Shown: positions 51,885-62,063, counted from the stretch's first letter. The stretch: 64,000 bases of DNA from Planctomycetota bacterium (GCA_016350165.1 CP066225.1:1860001-1924000); one strand, 5' to 3'. Made by a program: numbers and translations. The notes: generated from the sequence alone by a model not told the origin.

Positions 51885-54800
51885 ATGACAGATACTGCGA
51901 AAAAAACGATGCCTTTTGTTCACCTGCACCTGCATACGATGTATTCATTGCTGGATGGGGGAAATAAGCCTGCGAAACTGATGGAGAAGGTGAAAGAACT
52001 GGGGATGGATGCTGTAGCGATCACAGACCATGGCAATATGTTTGGTGCGGCAGATTGTTATAAGAAAGCGAAGGCAGCGGGGATCAAGCCGATTCTGGGG
52101 ATCGAAGCTTATGTTGCGCCGGATGTGACGGGGAAGTCTGACAGGACAAAACGTGAGTTTACAGGTGTGTCGGACGGTGGGTTCCACTTGGTGTTGCTGG
52201 CTGAAAATCAGAAAGGGTGGAGCAATCTTCTGAAGCTGAGTTCGGATGCGTACATCAATGGTTTTTACTTTAAGCCACGTATGGACAAGGGGACGCTGAC
52301 GGAACACCGCGAGGGGTTGATTGCGATCAATGGTCACTTGGGTTCGTCGATTGCGTTTTACATGGTCAAGTATGAGCAGACCAAAGACGAGTCGATGTAT
52401 GAACGTGCGAAGCAGGAAGCGATTTGGCACAAGGAAACGTTTGGGGTTAATGAGAATGGGGAACCTTGCTTTTATATTGAGCTGCAGTCACATGAAGAGA
52501 AGTTGCAGGATCAGATCAATCCGCACTTAGTGAAGTTGGCACGCGAGTTAGATATTCCGATTGTATGTGACAACGATGCTCACTTTTTGACGGCTGACGA
52601 TTGGGATGCGCACGATTCGCTTTGCTGCATCTCGATGGGCAAGATCAAGCATGATGAAAATCGTCTACATTATCCGAAGGATTTGTATGTTAAGTCGCCG
52701 CAGGAGATGCATAAGCGGTTTGTTGATGAACTGAAGTTACCTGATGCGATTGAAAATACAACGAAGATTGCGGATCGTTGTAACGTTGAGTTGGATTTTG
52801 ATGCGAATCACGCGCCGGTTGTGAAGGTCAAATCGCCGTATGAAGAGTTGCCGACGGATGCTGAGGGGGCACTTAAACTGATTGATGCATTTAAGTGTGA
52901 TCATGAAGTTGGGACATCGGAGTGGTATAAGGATTTTTGTGCTCAGTTTGCGGTTGAGCCTTATAACACTGAGAAGGATACTGAATCTGAAGATGAATTG
53001 AAGCTGCAGTGTGACGGTGCACTACGTATGCTTTCGGAGGCGGGTGCGATTTGGCGATATGGGCGTGACGGTGTTGATGAAGAAAAACGCGCAAGAATGG
53101 AACGCGAGCTACAGGTACTTGCGGATAAGCTGATCAGTGCGTACTTCATTATTGTTTGGGACTTTGTGAATGAAGCGAGATCACGTGGCATGCCTTCGAA
53201 TGCTCGTGGTTCTGGTGTGGGTACGATGGTTGGCTATGCACTGGGTATTGCGAATGCATGTCCTGTTAAATACGGCTTGCTGTTTGAGCGATTCACAGAC
53301 CCTGACCGAACAGAGTATCCCGATATCGATATCGATATTTGTCAGAATGGTCGGCAAGAGATCATTCAGTATGTGCGTGATAAATATGGTTACGTTGCGC
53401 AGATCATCACGTACGGAACACTGAAGGCGCGTGCGGTGATTCGTGACGTTGGCCGTGTGCATGATATGCCGCTGCCGGACGTTGACAATCTATGTAAGTT
53501 GATTGGTGATGGTCTTAAGACCACACTTGATTCGGCACTCGAACAAGAGCCTGATCTTAAAGCACTATATGATTCGAATCAGCTGGTTCGTGAAGTGTAT
53601 GACACAGGTCGTCGCTTGGAAGGCATGGCGAGACACGTGGGGGTTCACGCTGCGGGCGTGATTGTTGCAACGCAACCGCTGGATAATATTGTTCCGCTGT
53701 ATAAGCCATCAGGAACAGAACAGATTGTTACACAGTGGGATGGCCCGACGTGTGAAGCGATCGGTTTGCTGAAGATGGACTTCTTGGGTCTTCGCACGCT
53801 AACGATTATTGAACGTGCGAGACAGTTGGTGTTGAAGTCCCTGCCGCCGAATACGATTCGTCGTAATATTGATCCGGAATCTGAAAGGCCGAAGGCTTGG
53901 GACCCGATGGACCTCGAGCGTTTGCATTTCGATGATTCAAAAGTACTCGATTTGTTCAGACGTGGCGAGACGGCTGGCGTGTTCCAGTTTGAATCAGGTG
54001 GTATGCGTGGTCTATTGATGGCAATGCAGCCGAACCGTCTTGAAGACTTGATTGCAGCGAACGCGCTGTATCGTCCGGGGCCAATGGAACTGATTCCGAA
54101 CTATAACAACCGTAAACATGGTCGCGAAGAAGTTCCGAAGGTACACGAAATTGTTGACCGGCTGACAGCTGAAACCTACGGCATTATGATCTATCAGGAA
54201 CAGGTCATGCAGGTCGTCAATCAGCTTGGCTCGATTCCGTTGCGTCAGGCATATACGCTGATTAAAGCGATTTCGAAGAAGAAGATGAAGGTCATTAACG
54301 CTAACCGCGAGCAGTTTATTGAAGGTGCTGGCGATAAGGGCGTAACGGCGAAGCAAGCGGGCGACTTGTTTGATCTGATTCTGAAGTTCGCTGGTTATGG
54401 TTTTAACAAATCGCACTCGACAGGTTATGCGATTGTTGCGTATCAGACTGCGTATCTGAAGACATACTTCCCAATTCATTACATGGCTGCACTGCTCACG
54501 TTTGAATGTGTGAGTACTGAGAAGGTCGTTGAATATATTGACGAGTGTAAGCGAGTGTTGTTGCCGAGTGGTAAGCGCGGCGTTGATGTGAAGCCACCGG
54601 ATATTAATTTGTCCGACATTGCTTTCGCAGTTGTTTACGACCCTGAGGAAGAACGTACGCCAAGTGTTGGTCACATTCGCTTTGGATTGTCTGCTGTTAA
54701 AGGTGTGGGCGAAAAAGCGATCAATGTGATACTTGAGGAACGTGACAAATCTGGGCCTTACACATCACTTGCTGATTTCTGCGAGCGTGTACCTTCCTCT

Positions 54801-55850
54801 GCTGCAAACAAATCCACGACTGAAGCACTTATTAAGTGCGGCGCCTTTGATTCGGTGCACACAATTGATGATCGCGCTGCGATGGTTTCGGGACTTGAAG
54901 CCGCCATGCGTGCTGGCTCACAAGCATCTAATTTACGTGCTTCAGACGATTTTCTTTTTGGTGAAGTTGACCAAAAAGAGAGAGAAACAGGCAATAAAGA
55001 GGATAATTTCAAACTCCCTGATGTTACGCCTTGGGAAAAGCGTGAGATGCTGGAGTTTGAAAAAGAAGCTTTGGGTCTTTACGCATCAAGTCATCCATTA
55101 GACGAACTGACAGATACGATTGACCGGTATTCTAATATTGCGATTGAGAACATCAACGAACTTGCAGCGGAGACCAAGGTCATCATTGGCGGCATGCTAA
55201 CACGAGTGCGTCCTTGCTTCACGAAGAAGAAGGGCGAAAAGATGGCAATGATCACGATCGAATCCAAATCGAACAAGGTTGATGGTGTCGCATTTCCACG
55301 TACGTTTGAAACATGTTCAGCGTTCCTTGTGAAAGATGAAATTGTATTTATCGAAGGCAAGGTTGATCGTCGACGTGAAGAACCAAACATTATTGTCGAA
55401 CGTGTGATTCCTGCTGAGGAAGCGCAAGCTGAACTGACACGTGGTGTGAAAATTATCATCTCGGATTCTACAGCACCGACAGATGGAACAACTTACAATG
55501 GTGAACTTGCACAGCTAAAAGAAATTCTTCGTCAAGCTGCCAATCGTGGCAGCAAACAATCCGCTGATGTGAGTTTTGAATTGCATCAGGGCGGTAAAGT
55601 TGTGACTGTACAGAATCGTTCAATGCGCGTTTGTGTAGATGAGCATTTAACGCATGGCATAACGGGCATTCTTTCACGTGCTGACAATGCAAATGCGAGG
55701 TGTGAACTACTTGGGCCTACAAAATTGCATGTAAATGAAGAAAATGCGTATGACGAATCACAACGTGATGATGATAATATGATTACGATGTCGTCTTCTC
55801 AGCAAGGCGACGGCGCGTCATGCGGCTCAATTGATCGGTATAACAACTAA
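51885..55850 (+). CDS. dnaE: DNA polymerase III alpha subunit
   Basis: 1321-residue replicative polymerase. PHP domain at the N-terminus: HLHLHTMYS at 13-21 and TDHGNMFGA, with metal-binding histidines retained. Polymerase palm: catalytic aspartates in PDIDIDIC (D480, D482 and D484 in the run) and D632 in LLKMDFLGLRT. Thumb and fingers include RPGPMELIPNYNNRKHG, YQEQVMQVVNQLGS and FNKSHSTGYAIVAYQTAYLK. Then (HhH)2 (VKGVGEKAINVIL), OB fold (ETKVIIGGMLTRVRP) and a C-terminal region. About 150 residues longer than E. coli DnaE, through an insertion near residue 340-400 and an acidic tail. It is the DnaE, not PolC, type: no internal exonuclease. Start ATG 51885 with a weak RBS. A possible lipoprotein gene follows by 29 bases. 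Confidence 0.97.
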   Translation: MTDTAKKTMPFVHLHLHTMYSLLDGGNKPAKLMEKVKELGMDAVAITDHGNMFGAADCYKKAKAAGIKPILGIEAYVAPDVTGKSDRTKREFTGVSDGGFHLVLLAENQKGWSNLLKLSSDAYINGFYFKPRMDKGTLTEHREGLIAINGHLGSSIAFYMVKYEQTKDESMYERAKQEAIWHKETFGVNENGEPCFYIELQSHEEKLQDQINPHLVKLARELDIPIVCDNDAHFLTADDWDAHDSLCCISMGKIKHDENRLHYPKDLYVKSPQEMHKRFVDELKLPDAIENTTKIADRCNVELDFDANHAPVVKVKSPYEELPTDAEGALKLIDAFKCDHEVGTSEWYKDFCAQFAVEPYNTEKDTESEDELKLQCDGALRMLSEAGAIWRYGRDGVDEEKRARMERELQVLADKLISAYFIIVWDFVNEARSRGMPSNARGSGVGTMVGYALGIANACPVKYGLLFERFTDPDRTEYPDIDIDICQNGRQEIIQYVRDKYGYVAQIITYGTLKARAVIRDVGRVHDMPLPDVDNLCKLIGDGLKTTLDSALEQEPDLKALYDSNQLVREVYDTGRRLEGMARHVGVHAAGVIVATQPLDNIVPLYKPSGTEQIVTQWDGPTCEAIGLLKMDFLGLRTLTIIERARQLVLKSLPPNTIRRNIDPESERPKAWDPMDLERLHFDDSKVLDLFRRGETAGVFQFESGGMRGLLMAMQPNRLEDLIAANALYRPGPMELIPNYNNRKHGREEVPKVHEIVDRLTAETYGIMIYQEQVMQVVNQLGSIPLRQAYTLIKAISKKKMKVINANREQFIEGAGDKGVTAKQAGDLFDLILKFAGYGFNKSHSTGYAIVAYQTAYLKTYFPIHYMAALLTFECVSTEKVVEYIDECKRVLLPSGKRGVDVKPPDINLSDIAFAVVYDPEEERTPSVGHIRFGLSAVKGVGEKAINVILEERDKSGPYTSLADFCERVPSSAANKSTTEALIKCGAFDSVHTIDDRAAMVSGLEAAMRAGSQASNLRASDDFLFGEVDQKERETGNKEDNFKLPDVTPWEKREMLEFEKEALGLYASSHPLDELTDTIDRYSNIAIENINELAAETKVIIGGMLTRVRPCFTKKKGEKMAMITIESKSNKVDGVAFPRTFETCSAFLVKDEIVFIEGKVDRRREEPNIIVERVIPAEEAQAELTRGVKIIISDSTAPTDGTTYNGELAQLKEILRQAANRGSKQSADVSFELHQGGKVVTVQNRSMRVCVDEHLTHGITGILSRADNANARCELLGPTKLHVNEENAYDESQRDDDNMITMSSSQQGDGASCGSIDRYNN

Positions 55851-55879
55851 CGCCAGCGATTCCATTTCCGGAGGATGTT

Positions 55880-56569
55880 ATGCGACTTATATATTCCTTA
55901 CTTTTAACCATGGCAACCACACTTTGTTCTGGCTGTGGTGTTTACTGGATGGGTTTTCATCCGGGCAAAATGATTAATCATAGTACTTGGGACCATAAAC
56001 GTGTGATCATGGATGTTGCGGATGGTAGCACGCCATGGCTTAGACGAGATCTTGAACTGACATATGATTTAGAAATTGAATTCTGGTACGATGTGCCACG
56101 ATCAATGCCGCCGGGCTATTATTTGAAACTTAGTACGTTTTATCAAGATGAGAAACTGGATCCACCTAAAACATTTCTCGGTCCTCCAAGCAATATACGC
56201 AATGATATCGACTTAACTCATGTCGAGTTTATCCTTGATGATACTAGCTTTGAGTTAAGGGAAATACATCCATCAGTATCTGGCTTGCCTGAATTTGATT
56301 ATGTTACATGCAAATGGTACTTCTATCAGTTGGCACCCTATCAACTCAAAAAGATATCAGAATCTAAGACCGTTAGGCTAAGAGCATACAATGCTAACTA
56401 TGAGATTTTTGAGGCACAGTGGGATCATGAGCATCGAAATCCTGCTGAGAAGTTTTATAAACTATTTGTATCACATGATTGGGCTTGGGAAGAATTAAGT
56501 CGCGAAGAGAGAACAAAAGTTTGCCATGACAAATGGCCACGCGAGAGCGAATACCCACCTGCCCCGTAA
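55880..56569 (+). CDS. Possible lipoprotein, unknown
   Basis: 229 residues with N-terminus MRLIYSLLLTMATTLCSGCG. The C19 context (CSGC) is an imperfect lipobox, since -3 is Cys rather than Leu, so lipidation is plausible but not certain. The rest is soluble, rich in aromatic residues (DLELTYDLEIEFWYDVPRSM, VTCKWYFYQLAPYQ), with no family recognised. Good RBS GGAGG before ATG 55880. It begins 29 bases after dnaE stops, so it may be read through from dnaE, but there is no evident functional tie. Confidence 0.65.
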   Translation: MRLIYSLLLTMATTLCSGCGVYWMGFHPGKMINHSTWDHKRVIMDVADGSTPWLRRDLELTYDLEIEFWYDVPRSMPPGYYLKLSTFYQDEKLDPPKTFLGPPSNIRNDIDLTHVEFILDDTSFELREIHPSVSGLPEFDYVTCKWYFYQLAPYQLKKISESKTVRLRAYNANYEIFEAQWDHEHRNPAEKFYKLFVSHDWAWEELSREERTKVCHDKWPRESEYPPAP

Positions 56570-56740
56570 GCATATTGCCAATCTCTATAAATCAACGATT
56601 AAACTTTTTATCTTTGAGCGTTTTTTAGCCGTCTAACAAAATAGTGGCTCAAACTTATCCCCGAAAAATCAAACGATATTCATATCGCTTAATCCTTAGC
56701 GTGTTGTGCTATATATTTCTCTAAGCACAGGAGATTCATT

Positions 56741-57289
56741 ATGCCAAAAGTGATTATTATCGGGGATGGCCCTGCGGGTCTAAGCGCTGCATTGTTCCTT
56801 GCAAAAGCAGGTAGTGAAGCTGTTGTTTATGGACAAGATAAAACGCCGATGCATTATGCGATGGTATACAACTATCTCGGCATCAAAGAGATTACTGGCC
56901 CTGAATTCCAAAAACTTGCACGTGAACAAGTAACAGACATGGGGGCTAAACTGGTTGACCACGAAGTTGCTTCAATCGACAGAAACGACACTGGCTTCAC
57001 CGTCACTACGATAGACGGGCAAACTAATTCAGCACCGTTTCTGATTATTGCAGCGGGCAAAAAGCCTGAATTTGCAGAAGCTATCGGTTTAACAATCAAT
57101 GAACAGCAAACGATTGACGCTGATCGTAACGGGTGTAGCGAAATCGAGAACTGTTATGTTATAGGCTGGTCAACGCGACCAGATAAAATACAAGCCATCA
57201 TTTCTGCTGGCGATGGCGCTGCAGCAGCGTTGGATATTCTCTCCAAAGAAGCAGGCAAAGATATCCATGATTTTGACAATCTGGATTAA
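56741..57289 (+). CDS. Single-domain FAD oxidoreductase, thioredoxin-reductase-like
   Basis: 182 residues, little more than the FAD-binding half of a thioredoxin reductase. VIIIGDGPAGLSAALFLAKA at residues 4-23 (GxGxxG), YNYLGIKEITGPEFQ in place of the FPG.. segment, a second FAD-contact PFLIIAAGKKPEF, and the closing ENCYVIGWSTRPDKIQAIIS followed by GDGAAAAL, which corresponds to the 'GD.....qa..A.g.G..aA' end of the family. The NADPH domain and redox CxxC of true thioredoxin reductases are missing. The reading frame is intact, with RBS AGGAG, so this looks like a genuine short form, not a fragment. Electron donor unknown. Confidence 0.78.
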   Translation: MPKVIIIGDGPAGLSAALFLAKAGSEAVVYGQDKTPMHYAMVYNYLGIKEITGPEFQKLAREQVTDMGAKLVDHEVASIDRNDTGFTVTTIDGQTNSAPFLIIAAGKKPEFAEAIGLTINEQQTIDADRNGCSEIENCYVIGWSTRPDKIQAIISAGDGAAAALDILSKEAGKDIHDFDNLD

Positions 57290-57371
57290 TTACAAATTGA
57301 TCTTACGCCACGCCATGGACTCGCTCGTCCATGGCCTTTGACTTTGGCCTTGACCTGTGTTGGTCATTGCT

Positions 57372-57405
57372 AGAAGACCGTGTAGAAATACACGGTCTTC
57401 TTTTA
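57372..57405. terminator. Bidirectional terminator between the FAD gene and symporter 1
   Basis: AGAAGACCGTGT / ACACGGTCTTCT, perfect 12-bp stem, 6-nt loop, then TTTTAT. A second small hairpin CCATGGAC / GTCCATGG lies at 57312-57333. Confidence 0.88.
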
Positions 57406-57431
57406 TATGTATTATTCAATAAATTTTTTCA

Positions 57432-58940
57432 TTAATTTTCTTCGAACGATTCGTGACCATATAGAAGTTCTTTTCTCAGCAAACCTTTTTCACCTTCCGT
57501 TTTTGCAATCACCGTCGCACCCACCGCATCACTGTAAATATTGACTGCAGTCCTGCACATATCAAGTGGACGTTCTAAGATAAAGAGCATTGGGACTCCA
57601 GCCACGAGTGGTAAATCGATTCCCTTTGCTGCCAACTGTGATTCGATTGATGTCAAAATCACTATGATTGCGACAAGTGAAGCACTTGGTACGCCTGCAA
57701 CACCAATACTTGTCAGCAATGCGACGACGACAATAAAGAACTGCTGCGCCAGTGTTAATTCCCACCCAAAAGCCTGCACGACAAAGATCGCAGCAACACA
57801 TTCATAAAGTGCCGACCCATTCATATTGACTGTAGCACCCAACGGCAAAACAAATGAAGACACTTTACGACTCACACCTGTTCTTTGTTCTGTACATTCC
57901 ATTGTGACTGGAAGTGTTGCAGAACTACTTGCTGTCGAAAATGCTGTAAGTAACGCCGGCGCCAAAGCACGAATGTGGCGATATGGATTTACTCTTGTAA
58001 ATGCCCATACAAACAATGGCAACACAATCAAAAAGTGAATCAATAATCCACCTAAAACTGTCGCAGCATACAACACCAGTGAATTCAGAAAATCCAGCAA
58101 GCGTGATTCCTGTGATAATCTTGCATAGTTATCCGCTACGGTTGCTGCAATAAGGAACATGATACCTAGTGGTGCAAATTTCAAGATAATGTTCGTTAGC
58201 CGGATACTTACACGGTACAAACCATCGAAGAACAACGTGAGTATTTCACCCGGCTCACGCTTGATTCTGGCAATCAAATATCCCACGAATAGTGATATGA
58301 CGATAAGGCCTAACAGATTATTAGAAACGGCTGCGGTCACGATATTATCTGGTACGAGTTTTCTAAATACATCTAAAAAATCCGCACCACTTGAGCCACC
58401 TACTTTTTGCTGAATCGTACCTGCAACATCACTGAACTGCTGAACATTATCACCAGTTAGCAACACACCGCCCTGCACAATGCCGGGCTTAACAAGATTC
58501 ACAAGCGTCAAACCAATTAGAATCGAAACGAGTGAAGTGACTGCATAGTAAGACAATGTTTTCGCACCAATGCGCCCAAACCCAGATTGTTTGCCGATGC
58601 CGATGACAGAGATAATGATCGAACTCGTCACAAGCGGAATCACAATTAATTTTAATGCGTTTAGAAAAATATCACCAAACAGATCCATCACCATATAGAA
58701 GAAAGCTGATTCAACAACAGTTTCGACACCGGGAATGCCTGCTTCCTGTGGCGTTTGATTAGCTTTCATTGATTCTGCGATTGCCTCAGCGTGTATATTC
58801 TCCCACACACCGATGTAATGCTCAGCAGTCAGGTATCCGATAAGACCGCCAAAAATAAGGCCCAATAAAATTTGCCAATGCAACGCCCATCGCCAAACCA
58901 TCCACCACTTACTCTGCTTTTTATATTGATTACCAACCAT
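57432..58940 (-). CDS. Dicarboxylate/amino acid:cation symporter (DAACS) 1
   Basis: 502-residue inner-membrane transporter of the glutamate transporter (SLC1/GltP) family, which imports acidic amino acids or C4-dicarboxylates with Na+ or H+. Hairpin 1 serine motif SSSATLPVTMECTEQRTG; TM7 VNMNGSALYE (NMDGT-like); hairpin 2 SIGVAGVPSASLVAI; TM8 DRPLDMCRTAVNIYSD, in which D, D, R, T, N and D occupy the GltPh D390/D394/R397/T398/N401/D405 positions. The Arg supports an acidic substrate. An extended periplasmic loop follows TM1. Start at ATG 58940; 58967 is an alternative. Tandem duplicate of 59124. Confidence 0.93.
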   Translation of the reverse strand: MVGNQYKKQSKWWMVWRWALHWQILLGLIFGGLIGYLTAEHYIGVWENIHAEAIAESMKANQTPQEAGIPGVETVVESAFFYMVMDLFGDIFLNALKLIVIPLVTSSIIISVIGIGKQSGFGRIGAKTLSYYAVTSLVSILIGLTLVNLVKPGIVQGGVLLTGDNVQQFSDVAGTIQQKVGGSSGADFLDVFRKLVPDNIVTAAVSNNLLGLIVISLFVGYLIARIKREPGEILTLFFDGLYRVSIRLTNIILKFAPLGIMFLIAATVADNYARLSQESRLLDFLNSLVLYAATVLGGLLIHFLIVLPLFVWAFTRVNPYRHIRALAPALLTAFSTASSSATLPVTMECTEQRTGVSRKVSSFVLPLGATVNMNGSALYECVAAIFVVQAFGWELTLAQQFFIVVVALLTSIGVAGVPSASLVAIIVILTSIESQLAAKGIDLPLVAGVPMLFILERPLDMCRTAVNIYSDAVGATVIAKTEGEKGLLRKELLYGHESFEEN

Positions 58941-59066
58941 GACAACCCCATCAGCACAGCCATACAAACTAAAACATAACCTTCTTAATCAATCGAACCT
59001 GCTCAGACATTCTCTTCCCAATTTTGGTATTGAATAATTTTAATAACAGTCACGTTAGAATCGGCC

Positions 59067-59100
59067 AATAAAAAAGGCTGTGACATATCGCCACAGCCTG
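59067..59100 (-). terminator. Terminator after symporter 2
   Basis: AAAAAAGGCTGTG / CACAGCCTG, 9-nt loop; U tract on the minus strand. Confidence 0.88.
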
Positions 59101-59123
59101 CCGTTTATTTGATGTTGTTACAA

Positions 59124-60656
59124 TCAATCTTCCTCGAAGGTTTCGTGCCCCTGTAATAATTCTGGCCGGAGCAGGCCTTCCTCCCCTTCCGTTTTGGCAA
59201 TGATTGTCGCACCCACCGAATCGCTGAAGATGTTGACTGCTGTGCGGCACATATCCAATGGGCGGTCAAAGATCAAAAGAATTGGGAAGCCAGCAACTAG
59301 CGGCAAATCAATACCTTGTGCAGCTAACTGCGTTTCAATTGCTTGCAGAATCACGATGATTGCAACGAGCGAAGCACTTGGTACGCCGGCAACACCGATG
59401 CTGGTTAGAAGTGCAACGACAACGATGAAGAATTGCTGCGCTATCGTAAGCTCCCAACCGAATGCTTGGATGACAAAGATAGCAGCCACACATTCATAGA
59501 GTGCAGATCCATCCATATTCACCGTTGCACCAAGCGGCAAAACAAACGATGCCGTCTTTCGGCTCACGCCGGCACGCTGCTCAACACATTCCATCGTCAC
59601 AGGCAATGTTGCTGAACTACTTGCAGTTGAAAATGCTGTAAGTAACGCTGGCGCCATCGCACGATGGTGGCGATATGGATTGACTCGTGTAAAGATCCAC
59701 AAGAACAGTGGCAACACAATGAATATATGAATTGCTAAAGCCGCAACAACCGTTATTGCAAATAAAATCAATGATCCAAGAAATTCAGCAAGACGCGCTT
59801 CTTGTGAAAGTTTCGCATAGTTCTGAGTCACAGTTGTAGCGATCAGGAACATAATACCAATCGGGGCAAATCGTAAAATGATATTCGTAAGTCGAATACT
59901 CACCCGATACATGCCATCGAAAAATAAAGTAAGTACTTCTCCAGGCTCCGGCTTGATTCTAACCACCAGATAGCCCACAAAGAGTGACACCACAATCAAG
60001 CCAAGCAAATTGTTTGTTGTTGCTGCTGTAATCAGATTGTCCGGCACAAGTTTTCTGAATACATCCAAAAAATCTGCCGCACCAGATGAACCGACTTTAG
60101 ACTGAAGTGCAGCCTGTTCCTCACTGAACATTTGTATGTTCTCAGTGTTCAGCAATGGCGCCTTTTGCACCATCTGCCCCTGTGCATTCATTTCACTCGC
60201 TGAAACACCTGGCTTCAACATATTGACCAGAGACAAACCAATCAGAATCGAAACCGTCGACGTAATCGCATAATACGTCAGCGTCTTCAAACCAATACGC
60301 CTGAAACCTGCGCTTTTACCAATGCCAATAATCGAAACAATAATCGAACTAGTGACCAAGGGAATAACAACTAACTTCAAACCGTTCAGAAAAATATCAC
60401 CAAACAGTTGAAAAATCATGTACATCAATGAGTTGTTGAAGATTGACTCCAAGCTTGGCAAACTTGCTGCTTCACCCGCTGCTTGTGCGCGAGTCGTCTC
60501 AGCATCCTTCGCCATCTCCCAAACCTGAATGTAATACTTAGCTGATATGTACCCAATCAATCCGCCCAGAATCAGCCCAACCAAAATTTGCCAGTGGAGT
60601 GCCCATTTCCAAATCGCCCAAATCGGCGCACTATTATTCTGATTCTGTTCCGACAT
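59124..60656 (-). CDS. Dicarboxylate/amino acid:cation symporter (DAACS) 2
   Basis: 510 residues, close paralogue of 57432 over the whole length. Same functional motifs: SSSATLPVTMECVEQRAG, VNMDGSALYECVAAIF, SIGVAGVPSASLVAI, and DRPLDMCRTAVNIFSD with the Arg that favours dicarboxylate substrates. It differs chiefly in the loop after TM5, which carries an extra EMNAQGQMVQKAPLL segment, and in its N-terminus. Start at ATG 60656 with AGGAG upstream; the in-frame Met at 60740 adds 28 residues. A terminator separates it from copy 1, so the two can be expressed differently. Confidence 0.94.
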   Translation of the reverse strand: MSEQNQNNSAPIWAIWKWALHWQILVGLILGGLIGYISAKYYIQVWEMAKDAETTRAQAAGEAASLPSLESIFNNSLMYMIFQLFGDIFLNGLKLVVIPLVTSSIIVSIIGIGKSAGFRRIGLKTLTYYAITSTVSILIGLSLVNMLKPGVSASEMNAQGQMVQKAPLLNTENIQMFSEEQAALQSKVGSSGAADFLDVFRKLVPDNLITAATTNNLLGLIVVSLFVGYLVVRIKPEPGEVLTLFFDGMYRVSIRLTNIILRFAPIGIMFLIATTVTQNYAKLSQEARLAEFLGSLILFAITVVAALAIHIFIVLPLFLWIFTRVNPYRHHRAMAPALLTAFSTASSSATLPVTMECVEQRAGVSRKTASFVLPLGATVNMDGSALYECVAAIFVIQAFGWELTIAQQFFIVVVALLTSIGVAGVPSASLVAIIVILQAIETQLAAQGIDLPLVAGFPILLIFDRPLDMCRTAVNIFSDSVGATIIAKTEGEEGLLRPELLQGHETFEED

Positions 60657-60813
60657 GTCATCTCCTGATGTGTCGGCATACAACACAGCCGACTCTCTTT
60701 TATGCTTCTTATTTAGCCTACAGCCTGACGCAAACGCCATTAAAAATCAAGCTAGTACAAACATGATCTCCGCGATCTTAGGCAAACACTGTGTCTTTCA
60801 TCTACTTCGGGAT

Positions 60814-61974
60814 TTACGTCATCCTTGGGCCGTATTTTCCCACAAGTTGTTCAAATCCCTGACGTTTAAGTCCAAAATCTACATCTAGTTGCACCAACCC
60901 CTTATCACTCGCCACATTATCCTCACCAGCCATCACCACCTGATCCGATCCGAACGGCAACCCCGTAATTCCAACACCCTCAGCCACCTGCGCCACTCCC
61001 TTCGCCAACCAACTCGGCACACCAATCGCCTTTCGCGACTTCGCACCAGACATATGTCGCTCACAAATCCCATACAACTCAGGCCACGTCAACCGATCTG
61101 GCCCTGCCACCTCATAAATCTCACCGATTGTCTTTTCATTCTCAATCGCATCGACAAATACCTTCGCCACATCCTCCACCCACACAGGCTGCACTTTACC
61201 ACCATATGACCGTCCAAACACTCCGCCTTTCGCAAAGAACGGCACAAACGGCAATCCACCCTTTATCACATCGCGACTCACCATATCCTTCACCATCCGC
61301 ATAAATTCACCATCAGACCCATGAATCAAGCTCGGCCGGAAGATCGTCCAATCCAACCCACTCTCAATCACCGCTCGCTCTGCTTCATACTTCGTTCGAT
61401 GATACGCCGATTTTGCATTCGCTCTTGTCCCTAAAGCTGACATCTGTATCCAACGTCTCACCCCTGCCTTCTTCGCTGCAACCAACAATCGCTTCGTTCC
61501 TTCCACATGAATCCGCCCAAACGTCTGCCCTCGACGTGGATATTCCCTGATAATCCCTACAAGATGCACAACCACATCTGCACCTTCTACAAGTTTTTCA
61601 AGGCTACCATTGTTGAAAAGATCACCCTCGATTTCTTTGGTATCATGATCGTCGGCATTGAAAGGGTTGGGATTACCTTGCTCAGTGTCTGGGATAGAAC
61701 CGATGGGCTTTTCTTCCTGATCTGCCCCAACTGGACACTCTGCATCACCTTCATGACTGCGATCTTCTACGATCGTCTTCTCCGGTGTGGCAGCTTCGTG
61801 CGAGGTGGTTGATAGGGGATTCGAATCGGAGGAGATTTGGGTCATTATTGTGGGACGCGTTGTTCTCACAAGGGTACGTACGGTGTAATTTCTCTCAAAC
61901 AAATTTCGCAGGATGTGTGATCCTACAAACCCCGTTGAGCCTGTTAAGGCGATCTGTGTGGATGAATCACCCAT
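60814..61974 (-). CDS. NAD(P)-binding epimerase, NDUFA9-like, with acidic insert
   Basis: 386-residue short-chain dehydrogenase/reductase of the atypical complex-I NDUFA9-like group. Rossmann glycine motif LTGSTGFVGSHIL at about 9-21; YHRTKYEAERAV (YxxxK) later; WTIFRPSLIHG, QPVWVEDVAKVF and YEVAGPDRLTWPEL are typical. Between the second strand and the next core element (EGDLFNNGSLEKLVEGADVV) there is an unusual insertion of about 75 residues (roughly 38-113), acidic and proline/serine-rich, containing PEKTIVEDRSHEGDAECPVG. Start ATG 61974, AGGCAGGTAG upstream; 61992 is an alternative. Divergent from hemC, 90 bases apart. Probably a quinone-lipid or nucleotide-sugar related reductase; the substrate is unknown. 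Confidence 0.82.
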   Translation of the reverse strand: MGDSSTQIALTGSTGFVGSHILRNLFERNYTVRTLVRTTRPTIMTQISSDSNPLSTTSHEAATPEKTIVEDRSHEGDAECPVGADQEEKPIGSIPDTEQGNPNPFNADDHDTKEIEGDLFNNGSLEKLVEGADVVVHLVGIIREYPRRGQTFGRIHVEGTKRLLVAAKKAGVRRWIQMSALGTRANAKSAYHRTKYEAERAVIESGLDWTIFRPSLIHGSDGEFMRMVKDMVSRDVIKGGLPFVPFFAKGGVFGRSYGGKVQPVWVEDVAKVFVDAIENEKTIGEIYEVAGPDRLTWPELYGICERHMSGAKSRKAIGVPSWLAKGVAQVAEGVGITGLPFGSDQVVMAGEDNVASDKGLVQLDVDFGLKRQGFEQLVGKYGPRMT

Positions 61975-62063
61975 TTTTTCTACCTGCCTCATTTACACCC
62001 CCTTGTATAACACAAACGCGCATAAATAGTTATATTATTGCTTCTACCACGGAGCTTAGAATA

